64,000 nucleotides of DNA from Phaeosaccion multiseriatum (Eukaryota > Ochrophyta, other classes): NCBI GenBank assembly GCA_965112735.1, contig OZ218962.1, positions 2,604,001-2,668,000 of the forward strand, written 5' to 3'. The position numbers were made by a program, and so were the translations under genes. The notes below the pieces were generated by a model. The model was given only the letters and a program-made list of their open reading frames with translations. It had not been told where the DNA came from and made no database searches. Below, piece after piece: positions 42,116 to 56,200 of the stretch; the first letter of the stretch is position 1, and each line of letters starts with the position of its first letter.

Positions 42116-43189
42116 CACTAGCTCCATGCTGCCCAGGGCGGCCGCGATATGCAGTGCGGTGATCGAATTCTTGTCCTTGATGTGAACAGAGGCATCCGCG
42201 ACGATCAGCTCGCCGACAACGTCCACGTGGCATTTGCCGACAGCGAGCAGGAGGGGAGTGCTGCCATATGAGCTCACAGCATCAAGAGGTGCACCGCGGC
42301 GAATGAGCTCCCTCACACATCCCAACTGTCCATCGTAAGAGGCCAAGTGGAGCGGAGTCTCCGAATCGTTGTTCGTTGCATCGATCTGCAGCCCTCTTCC
42401 CACAAGAATGGGGATGCAATGCTCATTTCCGACTGACACGGCAAGGTTCAGAAGACTGTCGCCATATTCGTCCTTCACCTGCACATCTGCGCCTTTCTTG
42501 AGCAACATCGACAGAGCCTCGGCCCGCTCGGTTGGTGAGCCTCCACTCCCTTTGCAGCAGGACTGGGCAGGCGTGTCACCATCCTCATCCTTCTCAAATA
42601 CATTGGCCCCAGCTTTGAGCAACATCTCCACACACTCAGGCCTTCCATTCCAAGCCGCCAGGTGCAAGGCGTAGCTTCCCTCCCATTTGGCCCCATGCTT
42701 CATCAAGTACCAGACTATCATGGGCTGGCCGGCCAGAGCCGCAAGGCTTAGAGCTGTCCGTCCGGCATCACTCTTGATGTTGACATTCGCACCCGCCTCC
42801 ACTAGTCCCTTCACCAAGTCAAAGTTCCCCTTCCATGCAGCTTCGTGGAGAGCAGTCTCTCCTAAAGAAAAAAAAACGAGATCGCCATCTTCACTACTTC
42901 ATTTTTTTTCGTTTACTCCGCACTCCTTCAGGAGCTTGACAGCCTCCAGCATCCTCGTAACCTTCACCTCCGAGCAGCGTGTCTTCTTGCTCTTCTCAGC
43001 ATCGGCGAGGTAGTGCAGCGGACCATATCCGTTCGTCTTTAGCTTCTCGACATCGACAGTACAGAGGACGGCCTTGAGCAAGAGCAGGAGGTCTTCCTTG
43101 CTGCTGCCCCAGCCCAACGCCTCCTGCTCATTTCTCCTCTCATACCACTCCTGCACCTTCCCGGCAATCCTCTCCCGCTCCACACTCAT
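41105..43189 (-). CDS. Ankyrin repeat-BTB protein, copy 3 (possible frameshift)
   Basis: Starts at 43189 (MSVERERIAGKV) and ends at 41105. It has the same ankyrin array and BTB-like tail as copy 2. The frame breaks between KECG and TALHEAAW: copy 2 has 13 extra codons here, copy 3 has about 55 bases that begin GTAAAC (donor-like, at 42916) and end CTTTAG (42862) with in-frame stops between. Splicing at those sites misses the frame by one base; using the AGAG three or four bases later as acceptor restores it. It is therefore either a gene with one short intron or a recent pseudogene. The middle linker (AADEKDDTTVRVRLVHRG, VTGGQEERAKTSTGRS) differs from copies 1 and 2, so it is not a simple recent copy throughout. 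Confidence 0.65.
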
Positions 43190-43337
43190 CTCTGTTCTTG
43201 TAAATGACGTTAAAGAAGGAGAAAGAAGAAAGAGAAAAAGAGGAAAGAGAAAAAGAGCCATTTGTGAAGGGCCTTGGATGCAGACTCAGCTTGGCTGGCT
43301 GGGGCTATCTCTCTCTCTCTTTTTATGACCGGTTTTG

Positions 43338-43356
43338 GTGGGGCGAGATGCCCCAC
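43338..43356. repeat. Left terminal hairpin of the Crypton-like element
   Basis: Perfect 7-bp inverted repeat GTGGGGC/GCCCCAC with a 5-base loop; matches the hairpin at 46880-46897. Confidence 0.75.
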
Positions 43357-43362
43357 TCGGTG

Positions 43363-43414
43363 AAAGTGGGTATTTTTAGTACCCAATTTTTTTAAAAGTG
43401 GGTATTTTTAGTAC
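43363..43414 (+). repeat. Subterminal direct repeat in the Crypton-like element
   Basis: AAAGTGGGTATTTTTAGTAC occurs at 43363-43382 and again at 43395-43414, just inside the left hairpin; candidate recombinase-binding repeats. Confidence 0.7.
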
Positions 43415-43566
43415 AGTACCCAATATGGACCAGTAGCGCCCCTCCCCCCCCCCCTCCTTTTTTGTGTGTGTATCTCTCCCCTCCTCCTCCAAAATATACT
43501 ACGCTATGATATGACGATTTAATGGTATTACCACGATAACAATGGTATTCATATTTACAGACACAC

Positions 43567-43951
43567 TTAGTGTCCGTCCTCAATCATGCATGGCTTACAG
43601 TAGTAGTCAAAATCGCCTTCCGCAAAACCCTTGCTGTCGCAAAACTCGACGGTGCACATGTGGTGCACGAGGTTTCCACACGCTCTTTCGGATGGGCAGA
43701 GGAACAGCTTGACTTGCGAGGGCTTAGTACAGCCATACGAGCATGTGAAGGCCATGTCTCCCTCTCTCAAGCCGCCCAACGACGGCGCTGCTGACGCGGC
43801 AGCAGCGGCAGTAGCGGCCGCAGCGGCCGCATCAGAGGCAGCAGCAGAAGCAGCATCAGAAGCAGTACCAGTACCAGTACGCTGTTTTTTTTGGGCCCCC
43901 CTTCCCCCACCCCTTCCTCCTCGTCCTCCTCCGGCTCCGCCTCCTCCTGTT

Positions 43952-43985
<34 letters not shown>

Positions 43986-46624
43986 TGCTGCTGCCACCTC
44001 CCTCCTCGTCGTCCTCTGCACCGCTATCACCTCCATCCCCCTCCTTCGACTCGTCTGCACCAGTGCCACTTTCCTTCGCCCTCGCCCGCTTCGCCCGTTT
44101 TTTCGCGTCCGCCTGCTGCGCGCTCCATAAATTATACACGGTGGTCCACACCAGCTGATTGAAGCGGCGCTTGTGAGAATCAGAACGAGACTTGATGTCA
44201 AAGGCGTCTTTGACTGCGTCAAACATGCTTCGCGCTTCTTCAAGCGTCGGCTTGTCCTTCCAGAGCCCCTTTTCTTTCGCCGCGGATTCAATCGCACCCA
44301 TCAAACAGCAAAATTTTGACATCCTTCGCTTCTCCGCCCTCCCCTGCACGTCTGCTGTCGTGAATTCTCGAAGGCGAGGAGTGCCTGTCATCCAAGCATC
44401 CCAAGCAGCGCGCACAGTGAAGCTAGGGACCTCAAAGTGCTCGGGAAGGGTATGCCACCGGCCGTTGTAGAGATACAGAGGTGGCTGATCTGCACCTGCA
44501 CAAGAAGAAGAAGAGGGCGGGGCGCTGCTCGAACCCTCACCAAGGCCCAGAGTGCCTGCCTGGTGAGCCGCGAGAAGGTCGCTGAGCCCACTCTTAGAAA
44601 AGGCTGCGTCGAGGGTCGTCTGCAGGGCCCTGCTCACACCCAGACTGGTGACAGTGCCAGAGGCCTGTGCATTCTCCTCCAGAACGTCACGGATCAGCGT
44701 CTCCAAGTCGACCTTGATCGTCTGGCCCAACACCTCAAGCTTGCCGCCTAGAGAGGCCACGCTGTCCGCCACGACTTGGAATTGCCTCAGCTGCACGACG
44801 TGGGGAGGAATCCCGGTTGCAGAAATCTCGTCCGTCTCGTCCGGATACTTCAGCACGACATGCTCTGAAAGGTCCGCCAGCAACCTTTGATCTCGGAAGA
44901 GCTGTGTCGTGAAAAGAGGGTGATTCTCCTGAAGAGTGCTGCGCAGAAAGCCGGCGTGGTACACCACACTGGCAAGACAGAATTCAGCCACCTTCCTCAA
45001 TCTCAGCGGCACGTCCCTGAAGCAGCTCACAATGGCTCCCGCGAGCACGTCTTCAATGCCCTCCTTCGCTGTGCCGTCCACCTTGAGGCGCTGAAAAAAG
45101 GGAGGAAGCAATGCAAACTCCTTCGCTGAGATGTTCGCGCCGGAGGCAGCCCGGCCCACATACTGATCTGCTGCATTGATGGGGTTGAAGTAGATGCCCT
45201 GCACGCCGGGAAGAGACCATCCCATAAGTTGCACAGCAATTGGGTTGGGAGCAGCGGACGAGCCGCTTGTGACGTGCGAGGCAGCGCCCTTGCGCCCAGA
45301 ATGAGTGCCGAGGTCCTCTGGAGTCAGCCCCATGCCTTCCAAAATGGACGAGTTCGCCGCCGCCGTACGTCTGACGAAGCCGCAATACCTATCGTACTGA
45401 TTGTTGCCAGCGAACAGCGCGTTCTTCTCAAAACCAAAGCTCAGGAGGTAAACACCAAGCGCGAGGACGGGGCAGATCTCCGGCATGATTGGATTCGCGT
45501 AGACGTGGCGAGGATGTCGGGCCTTCTCTCCCAGCTGATCGCCCTTTTGCTTCCCAAAATAGACGCAGAGCGCGTCCCCCTTCCACTCGAGATGATCGAG
45601 ACAAATCTCCACACAGTTGGTGGCGCGGCACATCAGATTCCAGGAGAGAACGAGGAAGGGGTGGCCAAAGGCGCCCTGTCTGTGCCCGTTCTCACAGACT
45701 GCCGAGCTCAGCATTGCTGCGATGTACACAAGCGAAGGAAACAGTGGCAACCAAAGACGGCGTCAGGGCTAGGAAGTGAGTGGGGGGCATTCAATGCATC
45801 AGCCACTTGTCTCCACCCACTCCACTAGTTTCCACTGTCCACTGACTCCACACAGCTGGGAATTTACCTTTGGCAAGAGCGCGGTAGAGAGCGAACGGCA
45901 TGGGAGCCTTCCCTTCTCTGACTTCGACATTTCCCTCCTGCTTCTCTCCTGCGATCGTCCTCTTCAGCCCCTTGGTGAGCGTCGCAAGGTCGCTTTGCAA
46001 TTTGCGGTGCTGTTCCTCCTGATGGTAGTCTCTGTACAGATTGAAGAGTGCAGAGCGTTTCGACTGTGCACCGGCCTTGGATAAGCCCTTCGGCCCCTTC
46101 TTGACTTCAAGCAGCCACCCGAAGAACGCGTCGGCTGTCAGCAGATGGAACAGCAAAGGGTGCGGCGCCCGAGGTGCTTGGATCAAGTGTGCCTTCACCC
46201 GCTTCGTCCACTGCGCCTCAGCCTTCTTCTTGGCCTTTGCTTGGGCTTTCGCTGCTCTCGACACCTCAGCCGGCGTCTGCTGTGCCGCTGCAGTGGCACC
46301 ACCCGCTCCGCCAGGTGCGGCGGCTGCTGCGGCTGCTGCTGCTCTCCTCTGTGCTTCCTCCTCTTCCCCATCTTCCCCGTCTTCCTCCTCTTCCCCTTCC
46401 GGTGGAGCAAATGCTGTCCTGAAGTCAGGGTCCAGAAGCTCCGGGTGCTTGCGGAAGAGGTATCGGATCAGCATGGTGGAGGCGCATGCATATCCACTTC
46501 TCGAGCGTGGGGCGATGGTGTTGTTTCGGAGGTTCTGAATCTGCTGCTGCTCTGCAGTAAGCGGTGCTTCTTCCCCCTCTGCTGCTGGTGCTTCCGGAAC
46601 CGTAGCAACAGCGACGTCAGCCAT
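43567..46624 (-). CDS. Crypton-type tyrosine recombinase with C-terminal zinc finger, 2 exons
   Basis: Exons 46624-45868 and 45716-43567 (151-base GT-AG intron) join in phase to 968 residues. The N-terminal ~250 residues look like a core-binding domain (RNNTIAPRSRSGYACASTML; FFGWLLEVKKGPKGLSKAGA). The catalytic domain keeps the full set: Arg283 (LSWNLMCRATN), Lys308/310 on a hairpin (YFGKQKGDQ), His391-x-x-Arg394 (GTHSGRKGA), Trp419 in the second-His position (GWSLPGVQ) and nucleophile Tyr428 (GIYF). HVYANP and QYVGRA are family signatures. A disordered Ala/Lys linker leads to a Cys/His-rich finger (CSYGCTKPSQVKLFLCPSE, HHMC, CDSKG, YCKPC) likely binding DNA or chromatin. No frame damage is seen, so it may be active. 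Stop at 43567-43569. Confidence 0.85.
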
Positions 46625-46796
46625 GGTATGCTCTGTTCTCCTGCAAATTCACGTGGGAGATGCCCCTCCCACCACTGGCATCAGCTGTTACAGCCGGGTA
46701 TCGTCCGCGCAGCCGCTGCTCCTCTTACATAGCTGCCCTGTGCAAATATGCTGATGCTGTGAATGAATAAAAATCCATGTGGGGAGGGGGGGGAGA

Positions 46797-46886
46797 ATGC
46801 CCCACAACCAAAAAATATTGGATAAAAAACTTGAAAAACGAGCATTTGTGGCCCATAAAATATCCAAAACCATAATTTCGTGGGGC
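46797..46886. repeat. Imperfect inverted repeat at the right end of the element
   Basis: GCCCCACAACCAAAAAATAT...TTGGATA faces TATCCAAAACCATAATTTCG...TGGGGC; together with the terminal hairpin this forms a larger imperfect palindrome. Confidence 0.5.
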
Positions 46887-46897
46887 AGGTGCCCCAC
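46880..46897. repeat. Right terminal hairpin of the Crypton-like element
   Basis: Perfect 7-bp inverted repeat GTGGGGC/GCCCCAC with a 4-base loop; matches the hairpin at 43338-43356. Confidence 0.75.
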
Positions 46898-46947
46898 ATC
46901 ACGGTACTATTAGACATACGGACTACAGAGAACTTTTTCTCTCTCAA

Positions 46948-49768
<2,821 letters not shown>

Positions 49769-50267
49769 AAGCTCTCCTTCATGGGAATACGATTGGGGCG
49801 GTTTGGCCTGGGCTGTTTAGAAAACATAGCTCTCATTTGTGTGTGTGTATGTGTGTGTGTGTCACCTCCAGCGTATAACGCCACTCTCACGGATCAAAAG
49901 AACACAAAACATATATTACATACAGCACCGACGTCCTCTGCCTTCCCTGTGTTGGTGGGTGGGGATGGCCCCTCTTACGTAAGTGTTACATACGGGGAGG
50001 GGAACTTCTCCCCACCACTTCCAAGCCGGTCTTGTTTCTGCCTGCCTAGTTGGAACCACCATGGCCTGACAACTAGACGAGTGGTGCATACACGGGTTCT
50101 CTCCCCGACTTTGCTCTTCGCACAAAATTGTTCTTCATGAAACCACGTACGCACTTAAACGCTTGTAGGTAACATAATGATACAACAAAAACTACACACC
50201 TCTCACCTCTGGCCATTAACCCAAGCAAGGCTTGCTCCGACGGCGGGAGGGAGCGGCGTTACTGACG
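49769..50267. other. Convergent intergenic region
   Basis: About 500 bases between the stops of the plastid gene and the oxidase fusion. It includes a short GT run (49838-49862). No gene recognised. Confidence 0.5.
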
Positions 50268-53200
50268 TCACTGGCACGGGACACTCTCAAAGGAACCGAA
50301 GCCGCAGAATCTGAAGAGCGCCGTGGGGGGGGAGAGGGTGAGGCAAGAAAGAGCATGTGATTATTTGTGGTGAGAAGGAGTGAAGGGTCTCTCGTTACAC
50401 CTACAGGACCCCCTCCCCCCCCTCGCCGATTTCCTTCCTAGTACCATACGCTGAGAAAGCCCCATTAGATCTCACTCACCTACAGCTGACCTCGCCCAGG
50501 GCTCCACAACCGAGGCTGACGTCTCCGTTAATACATCTTGGCTCGGAGTAGCAGGGCTCACCATCACCGCACATCACAGCACAGGCATCGATCCCTTCTC
50601 CATCGCCGGGATGAGAAGAAGGGGTGGCTGAAGTGGGAGTGGGTGGCGTGCTACTGGTGGAATAGGGAGTCGTCGGAGTGGGTCCTGATACCGTTGCGCC
50701 GCATGGAATGCTGGAAAATCTGCCGAAGCCGCAGAATCTTTTGGGGTCAGATACACAGAATGAAAGGGTGGGCGAGAGAATGAGAGGGTGGGCGAGAAGG
50801 GGTTGGTTTTACGTACGATGGCGCCTGACACCTGGTACCACACGCATAGAAAGCTACACCATCACCCACCTAAGTCCCAACTGTCAGGCTTTCACTTGCT
50901 CATCTCGTTAGCTTACATTATATTTCGTAGTGCTTTTTTCAAATTCATACTACAAAGAGTTAGCAAAGAGTTTCACATTCACACATAGGCTCTCACCTGC
51001 ACAATTTGATCCCCAGGGCGCCACAACCGATGCTGGCCCCGCCCACGCTGGCCCCCAGCCCACACTTTCAGAAGTGAAATGCAGAGTGCGAAACAACAAG
51101 GCAGGGCGGGGAGAGGGGGGCGGGGGGTTAGTGAGATCCGCAAAGAACCGCTGAACGATGGAGTACAAGGCCCCCACTCTGTAATTCATTGGCATATCCT
51201 CCCCTTACGCACGCACGCACACACACACACACACACACACCTTAGGTTCCTGGTAACACGGCTCATCAGTGAGGCAAAGGATGCTACATTCATCCTCCCC
51301 TACTTGTTCAGGCGCCTCTGTCTCATCAGCACTGGATGAAGACGCAGGAGGGGAGACCGACTGAGAAGGATTAGCGCCCGTTTGTAGAGCTGCTGCCGGA
51401 GCAGCTGTCGGAGCAGCTGTCGGAGCAGCTGTAGGTTCTGACGTGGGGGCTGGCGTCTGCCCCGGGCAAACCACCTGTACATACAAACATCGCCACGAGG
51501 TTGGGCAAGCGACGCAGGTAGGGAGGAGGGAATGCAGTGTTGGAAACCGTCGACGAGAGAATGACGCTAGGGCCAGAGAGTGGGGCCAGCGCCTTGGCAG
51601 AGAGAACATACTGCGGTCGTGTCTGTGACAAACGACACCATACCACACTGTACCTGGCTGTAGTCCTCGTTTAGGGCAGTTCGGGGCCCTATGCCGCCCA
51701 CCACGTTGGTGACGGCCATGATGCCGTTGTCCGAGTGAGTCAGCACGTGGCAGTGGTAGAGCACCGTGCCGCTGAAGTCGTGAGGTGACTGACGGACGAC
51801 ACCGCCGCCGTCAGCAGCGATGGTGTCAATCCTTGTGTGTGTGCGTGCGTGTGGGCGGGTGGGTGGGGCAGAGGTGGCGTGTGTTCAAGAACGGAAACGC
51901 AGCAGGGTAGGCAATTGAATGAGTCAGCGCATGTGTTAGAGCGGGTGGTGTTGTGACTGTAAGTCACAACTGTCGGGCAACTGAATGGAGGAAGAGCACG
52001 ACAAGCGGAAAGTAGAGGCTCTTCACTCACCAGTCTCCGGGCTGGTGCCAGTCCTGCAGGGCCAGCACAGGCGTGTTCACATCCACCACCTGCAGAGTGA
52101 GGCAGACGGGGAAGCAGAAAAGCAAAGCGTGGTAGAGTGAGGCGAGGGTACACCGGTCAAGACTCATCCTCCTTCCTTCACCACCCTCCTCCGTGGCTCG
52201 ACTGACCTGGAAGTGGTTGACGTGCCCGTGGAAAGGGTGCATCGCGGAGCCTTGGATGATGAGCTCGTAGACTTCGTCAGCCTCCCAGCTGCGCAGAGGG
52301 TTGGCGTACCCGTCAAACAGCTCACCGTTGACACCCTCACGCACCGCCATCGGATACGTCTCATCGACATCCCGTGTGGTCAGATCCTGGAGATAGGGGG
52401 CGCGGCAAGGCTGCCATTCGGGCAGAGCATCCGTTTCTCCGCTGCCCGTGATGGTCAGAGTGGCCACCTTCACCTCCACGTCCTTGGTGGCGGGCTTGAG
52501 CACGACCTCGTACGTCCCCGCCGAGCACGACACCGCCACGTCCACCCGACTGGACGGGGTGAAGAACAGCAGCGTCTCCCCCGCAGTCTTGGGCAGCATC
52601 CTGGGCAGGCTCGACAGGTACACGCCATCCTTGGCCAGCACAGACACTTCGCAGTCGCCGCCCTTGATGGCCACCAGCGCGTTCTCCTCGTGCCCTGCGT
52701 AGAGCAAGCGCAGTTTGGTCCAGCGGCCCGCAATGGCCGAGATGGACTGCGGGGCGGCACCGCCTCCTCCCGGTTGGGCGAGGCAGCCGTTGACGAGGTA
52801 GAAGTCGTCCGTGGTGGACGCATACCAGATCTTGTCCGCGGACGCGAGAGCCACGTCGTTGGTCTCCTCCGGCTTAAACTCCTGCATCATGATGACGTGC
52901 TCCTGCATGTTGCCGTACGCCGCAGGCATGCCGTTGCCCTCGACGTTGGCGTTGTCCTCCACGATGAGCGGCGCCGCAGCTCCTGCCCCCGTCGTCAGAG
53001 ACACCGAGCCGTGGTGGTGCGTGTGGTACCAGAAGGTGCCGCCCGAGTGGTCGCACGGAACCCTGTACAAGTACTGGTACGTCTCCCCGGGGCCAATCTC
53101 GGACCCAGGGAAGTCAGCAGGAGCCTGTGGGACACACATCAGATCCGATATGATCAGTCAGATGGTGCGACTGTGAGGCAGGCAGACGTGCATGCAAAAC

Positions 53201-56200
53201 GCTGACAGACAGACAGACAGACAGGCAGACAGACAGACAGACAGAAAGACAGACAGACAGACAGACAGACACATGGACCGACAAGCGGGAGGCAAACAAA
53301 CGACCATGTCGTGACTCACCACTCCACTGATGTGCAAGCCGTGCGTGTGGATGTTCATGGTCTTGGGGTCCTTGAAGGCGTTGGTTGGGCCTCCGGGGTT
53401 GTCACCCGGGGAAAGCTCGTTCACCACCGTCAGTCGGTAAGTGTTGCATGCCTGGGCAGGGCACAAGCACGGACGGGAGTGGCACATCAGCAAAGGGGGG
53501 CAGGCGGTAGGCAGACGGAGAGACGCCGAGAAGAGACCATTCGAGGCTCTCTTGCCTACCTGCATGCGCATGGTGGGTCCCGGGATGGCGCCGTCGAAGG
53601 TCCTTGTGTTGACGAGTGTCTCAGTCTCGGAGTCGAAGAAGGACGTCTCAACGAAGCGAACGGTACCGCGGTACTCGCCTCTTCTTCTCGTCCACTCCAC
53701 CTCCTGTGTGCGACAAGGCAATCGAATGGGAGACATCAGTGCTGTCTGTGGAGAGAGGGAGAGACAGAGCGAGACCGTACATATGCATCAACTCACCCCG
53801 CTGTCCGCGGAGCACATGTCCGTCGCTCTCTTGCAGTACACACACGTGGGGTCGCCTCCCTCCCCGGGGCACTGCGCCACTGGCGTGCTGTCCCATCTCT
53901 CGCACACGCCCAAGTCGCTGGCCACGGTCGGAGGAGGGGTGGGAGCGGGAACGACGGGAGCCGGCGTGGGGGCTGAAGTGGCGGCCTCGCTTGCGTTGCC
54001 CACCCCACGTAGGCGGTACAAAGTACCGAAGCCGTAGTCGTATATAAACACATTCTGATCCGGGGAGGGTGGAGGGTTATGGTGAGGATGGGTAGGTGAG
54101 ACTCTGGCGCGTGGGGAAGGGAGGAGGTACAGCGCCAGGGAGGCGGCTAGGCTTCTGACTATTTGGACTTACGCCGGTGTAAGGGTCAGCAAAGATGTCT
54201 GTCCCACCAACATTGCTTGACAAGATCCGAGGGGTGGAGAAGTCGATGGAACCGTCGGCGTTGTTGTCGAAGTAGAAGGTGCAGTGCTTGGTCTACCGGT
54301 GGGGTGGAAGGTATTGGGTCACATGCCATGCCCATGCACGCACACATACGCACAAAAGAGGGACGGAACGAAATGAGCGAGTCGACGGATTGTGATATAT
54401 ATATACAATGGCGTAGACAGAAGAGCGGCTGACCGAAGAGGGAGGGAGAGACGGAGGGAGGAAGTTCGACTGCCGCAAAGCTCTGCTCCCTCGGTCTTTG
54501 CGTTGTCTCAAATGGTCACATCCTTAGTCAGTCTAGTCAACAGCAGCTCGAGCAATCGATCAACCGAACACCACCCTGCCTGACACACACTCACGCAGGC
54601 ACGATCGAACTATGACTACAGTTTGATGAGTCTGACCTGGTCTGCGAAGAAGAGCTTGTTGCGGAGGTGTAGAGGCAGCGCGCTGTTGGCCTCGGAGGAG
54701 TAGTACAGTGAAGTAATCGAAGCCCCACTGGACATACACAGGTCTACACCGGGAGATAGGGCGAGAAGGAGAAGAGAATAGAAGGAGAATACGAATAAGA
54801 AAACACGCACGCACGCACACACGCACACGCACCCTCACGCACATACATAAATACATACACACACGTACACCCACCCACACGCACACGCTCCAACCCACAC
54901 ACACGCTCCAACCCACCCACCCGCCAACACACCTACACACCTGGGTACTCAGGATCCATCACGCCTCCTCTGTAGGCGAACTTGGGCGGCGTTGCCGTGC
55001 TGTCGCTGTCGTCGTCGAAAATTTCGTCACACGTGTCGTAATTGTACTGTAGTACAAAGAACGAGAGAGGGAGGGAGGGCAGGAGGGAAGCGAGCCAGAG
55101 AGAGACCAGAGAGAGAGAGAGCGAGAGCGAGAGAGTGAGAGCGAGAGAGTGAGAGAGAGGGCGAGCGAGGGATCAATTGGAGGGAGGAAGGGAGGCAGAG
55201 GAGGGGGAAAGAGGAAAGAGAGAGACGATGAGGGAGAGGTCGGGAGGCGAGTCCGACGAAGTAAGCGCTACAGCACCACGTGACCACCGACTGCTGACCT
55301 ACCCTCTACGCGACAAGTCAACTCACCACAGCGAGGTAGTCCTTCCTCGCCTGCTGCTCGTGGTCGAACCCCTGAGAGAGACAGAGCGGGGAGTGGCCAT
55401 GTAACCGTCAAGGCATGTAACCGTTAGGGGGAGAGCAAGGTGGGAATCACGGGCGGGCGCTTCGGAAGGTTGCGGTGGGCGGGGTGGAGGGGGAGAAAGA
55501 GGCAGAGAGAGGAGGGCAGAGGGGCATCGATAGGACATTGACCACGAGGAGAGAGGTGGATACAGCGAGACTTCTTTGCCAACTACTTCAGCGGGCTTTA
55601 GGCCCCTCACCTCCCGGCACGGCCATCCAAAGTTGGGCACGTCTCTCCGGGGGCCGCCGACAGTGGGGTTGGGCAGTGAATTGATCTCCTCCGCCGTCCC
55701 GTAGCCTGCGAGGGCCGTGGAGGCAAGCAGGAGCAGCAGTTGGTGATACGGCAGCAGGTGAGTGGACGTCGCCAAGCAAGCACTAGCGGTTGTATCCCAG
55801 ACTCTTTGCCTTCTCCGCCAGGAGGAATGACCTGAGACTCCACCCCAACCCCCCCACCCCCCCCACCCATCCTTCCTCGAGCCACATGCCCTTTCACCCT
55901 TCCCCGCTCGGTCTTCAGTACGCGTACGTACCAACGTCACCAATGAGCACGGTGCCGTCGGGCCCGAGGGCAAGTCGGAATGGGTTTCTGAGTCCGGATG
56001 CGGCCAAGGTCAGGTCCTCCACACCCAGCTCGCGATGTAGCGTCAAGGACTCCGGTGGGATGACCCACGCCTTGCCTGCCAGCGACGTCTTGTGAAGAGT
56101 GAGGGTTGAGGGGTGAGGGGTGAGAGTCAGGGACAGGGAAAGCTTAGGGTCAGGGTCAGGGTAGGCATCAGAACCAGGGTCAGGGATGTAGAGAGCTATG

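Larger units (their letters stand above)
43338..46897 (-). mobile_element. Crypton-like (tyrosine recombinase) DNA transposon, probably complete
   Basis: A 3.56 kb segment bounded by two near-identical hairpins, GTGGGGC-GAGAT-GCCCCAC (43338-43356) and GTGGGGC-AGGT-GCCCCAC (46880-46897), enclosing a single intact tyrosine recombinase gene. Cryptons move with a tyrosine recombinase through a circular intermediate and lack long terminal inverted repeats, so short matching crossover sites at both ends are what one would expect. The boundaries are inferred from the hairpins alone. The right edge is 50 bases before the start of the next gene. Confidence 0.65.

Noticed and set aside
52213-53205. Plus-strand frame of 330 residues opposite the oxidase exon
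   Set aside because: Shadow of the 918-base oxidase exon; it has no family features, whereas the minus strand has copper-binding motifs.
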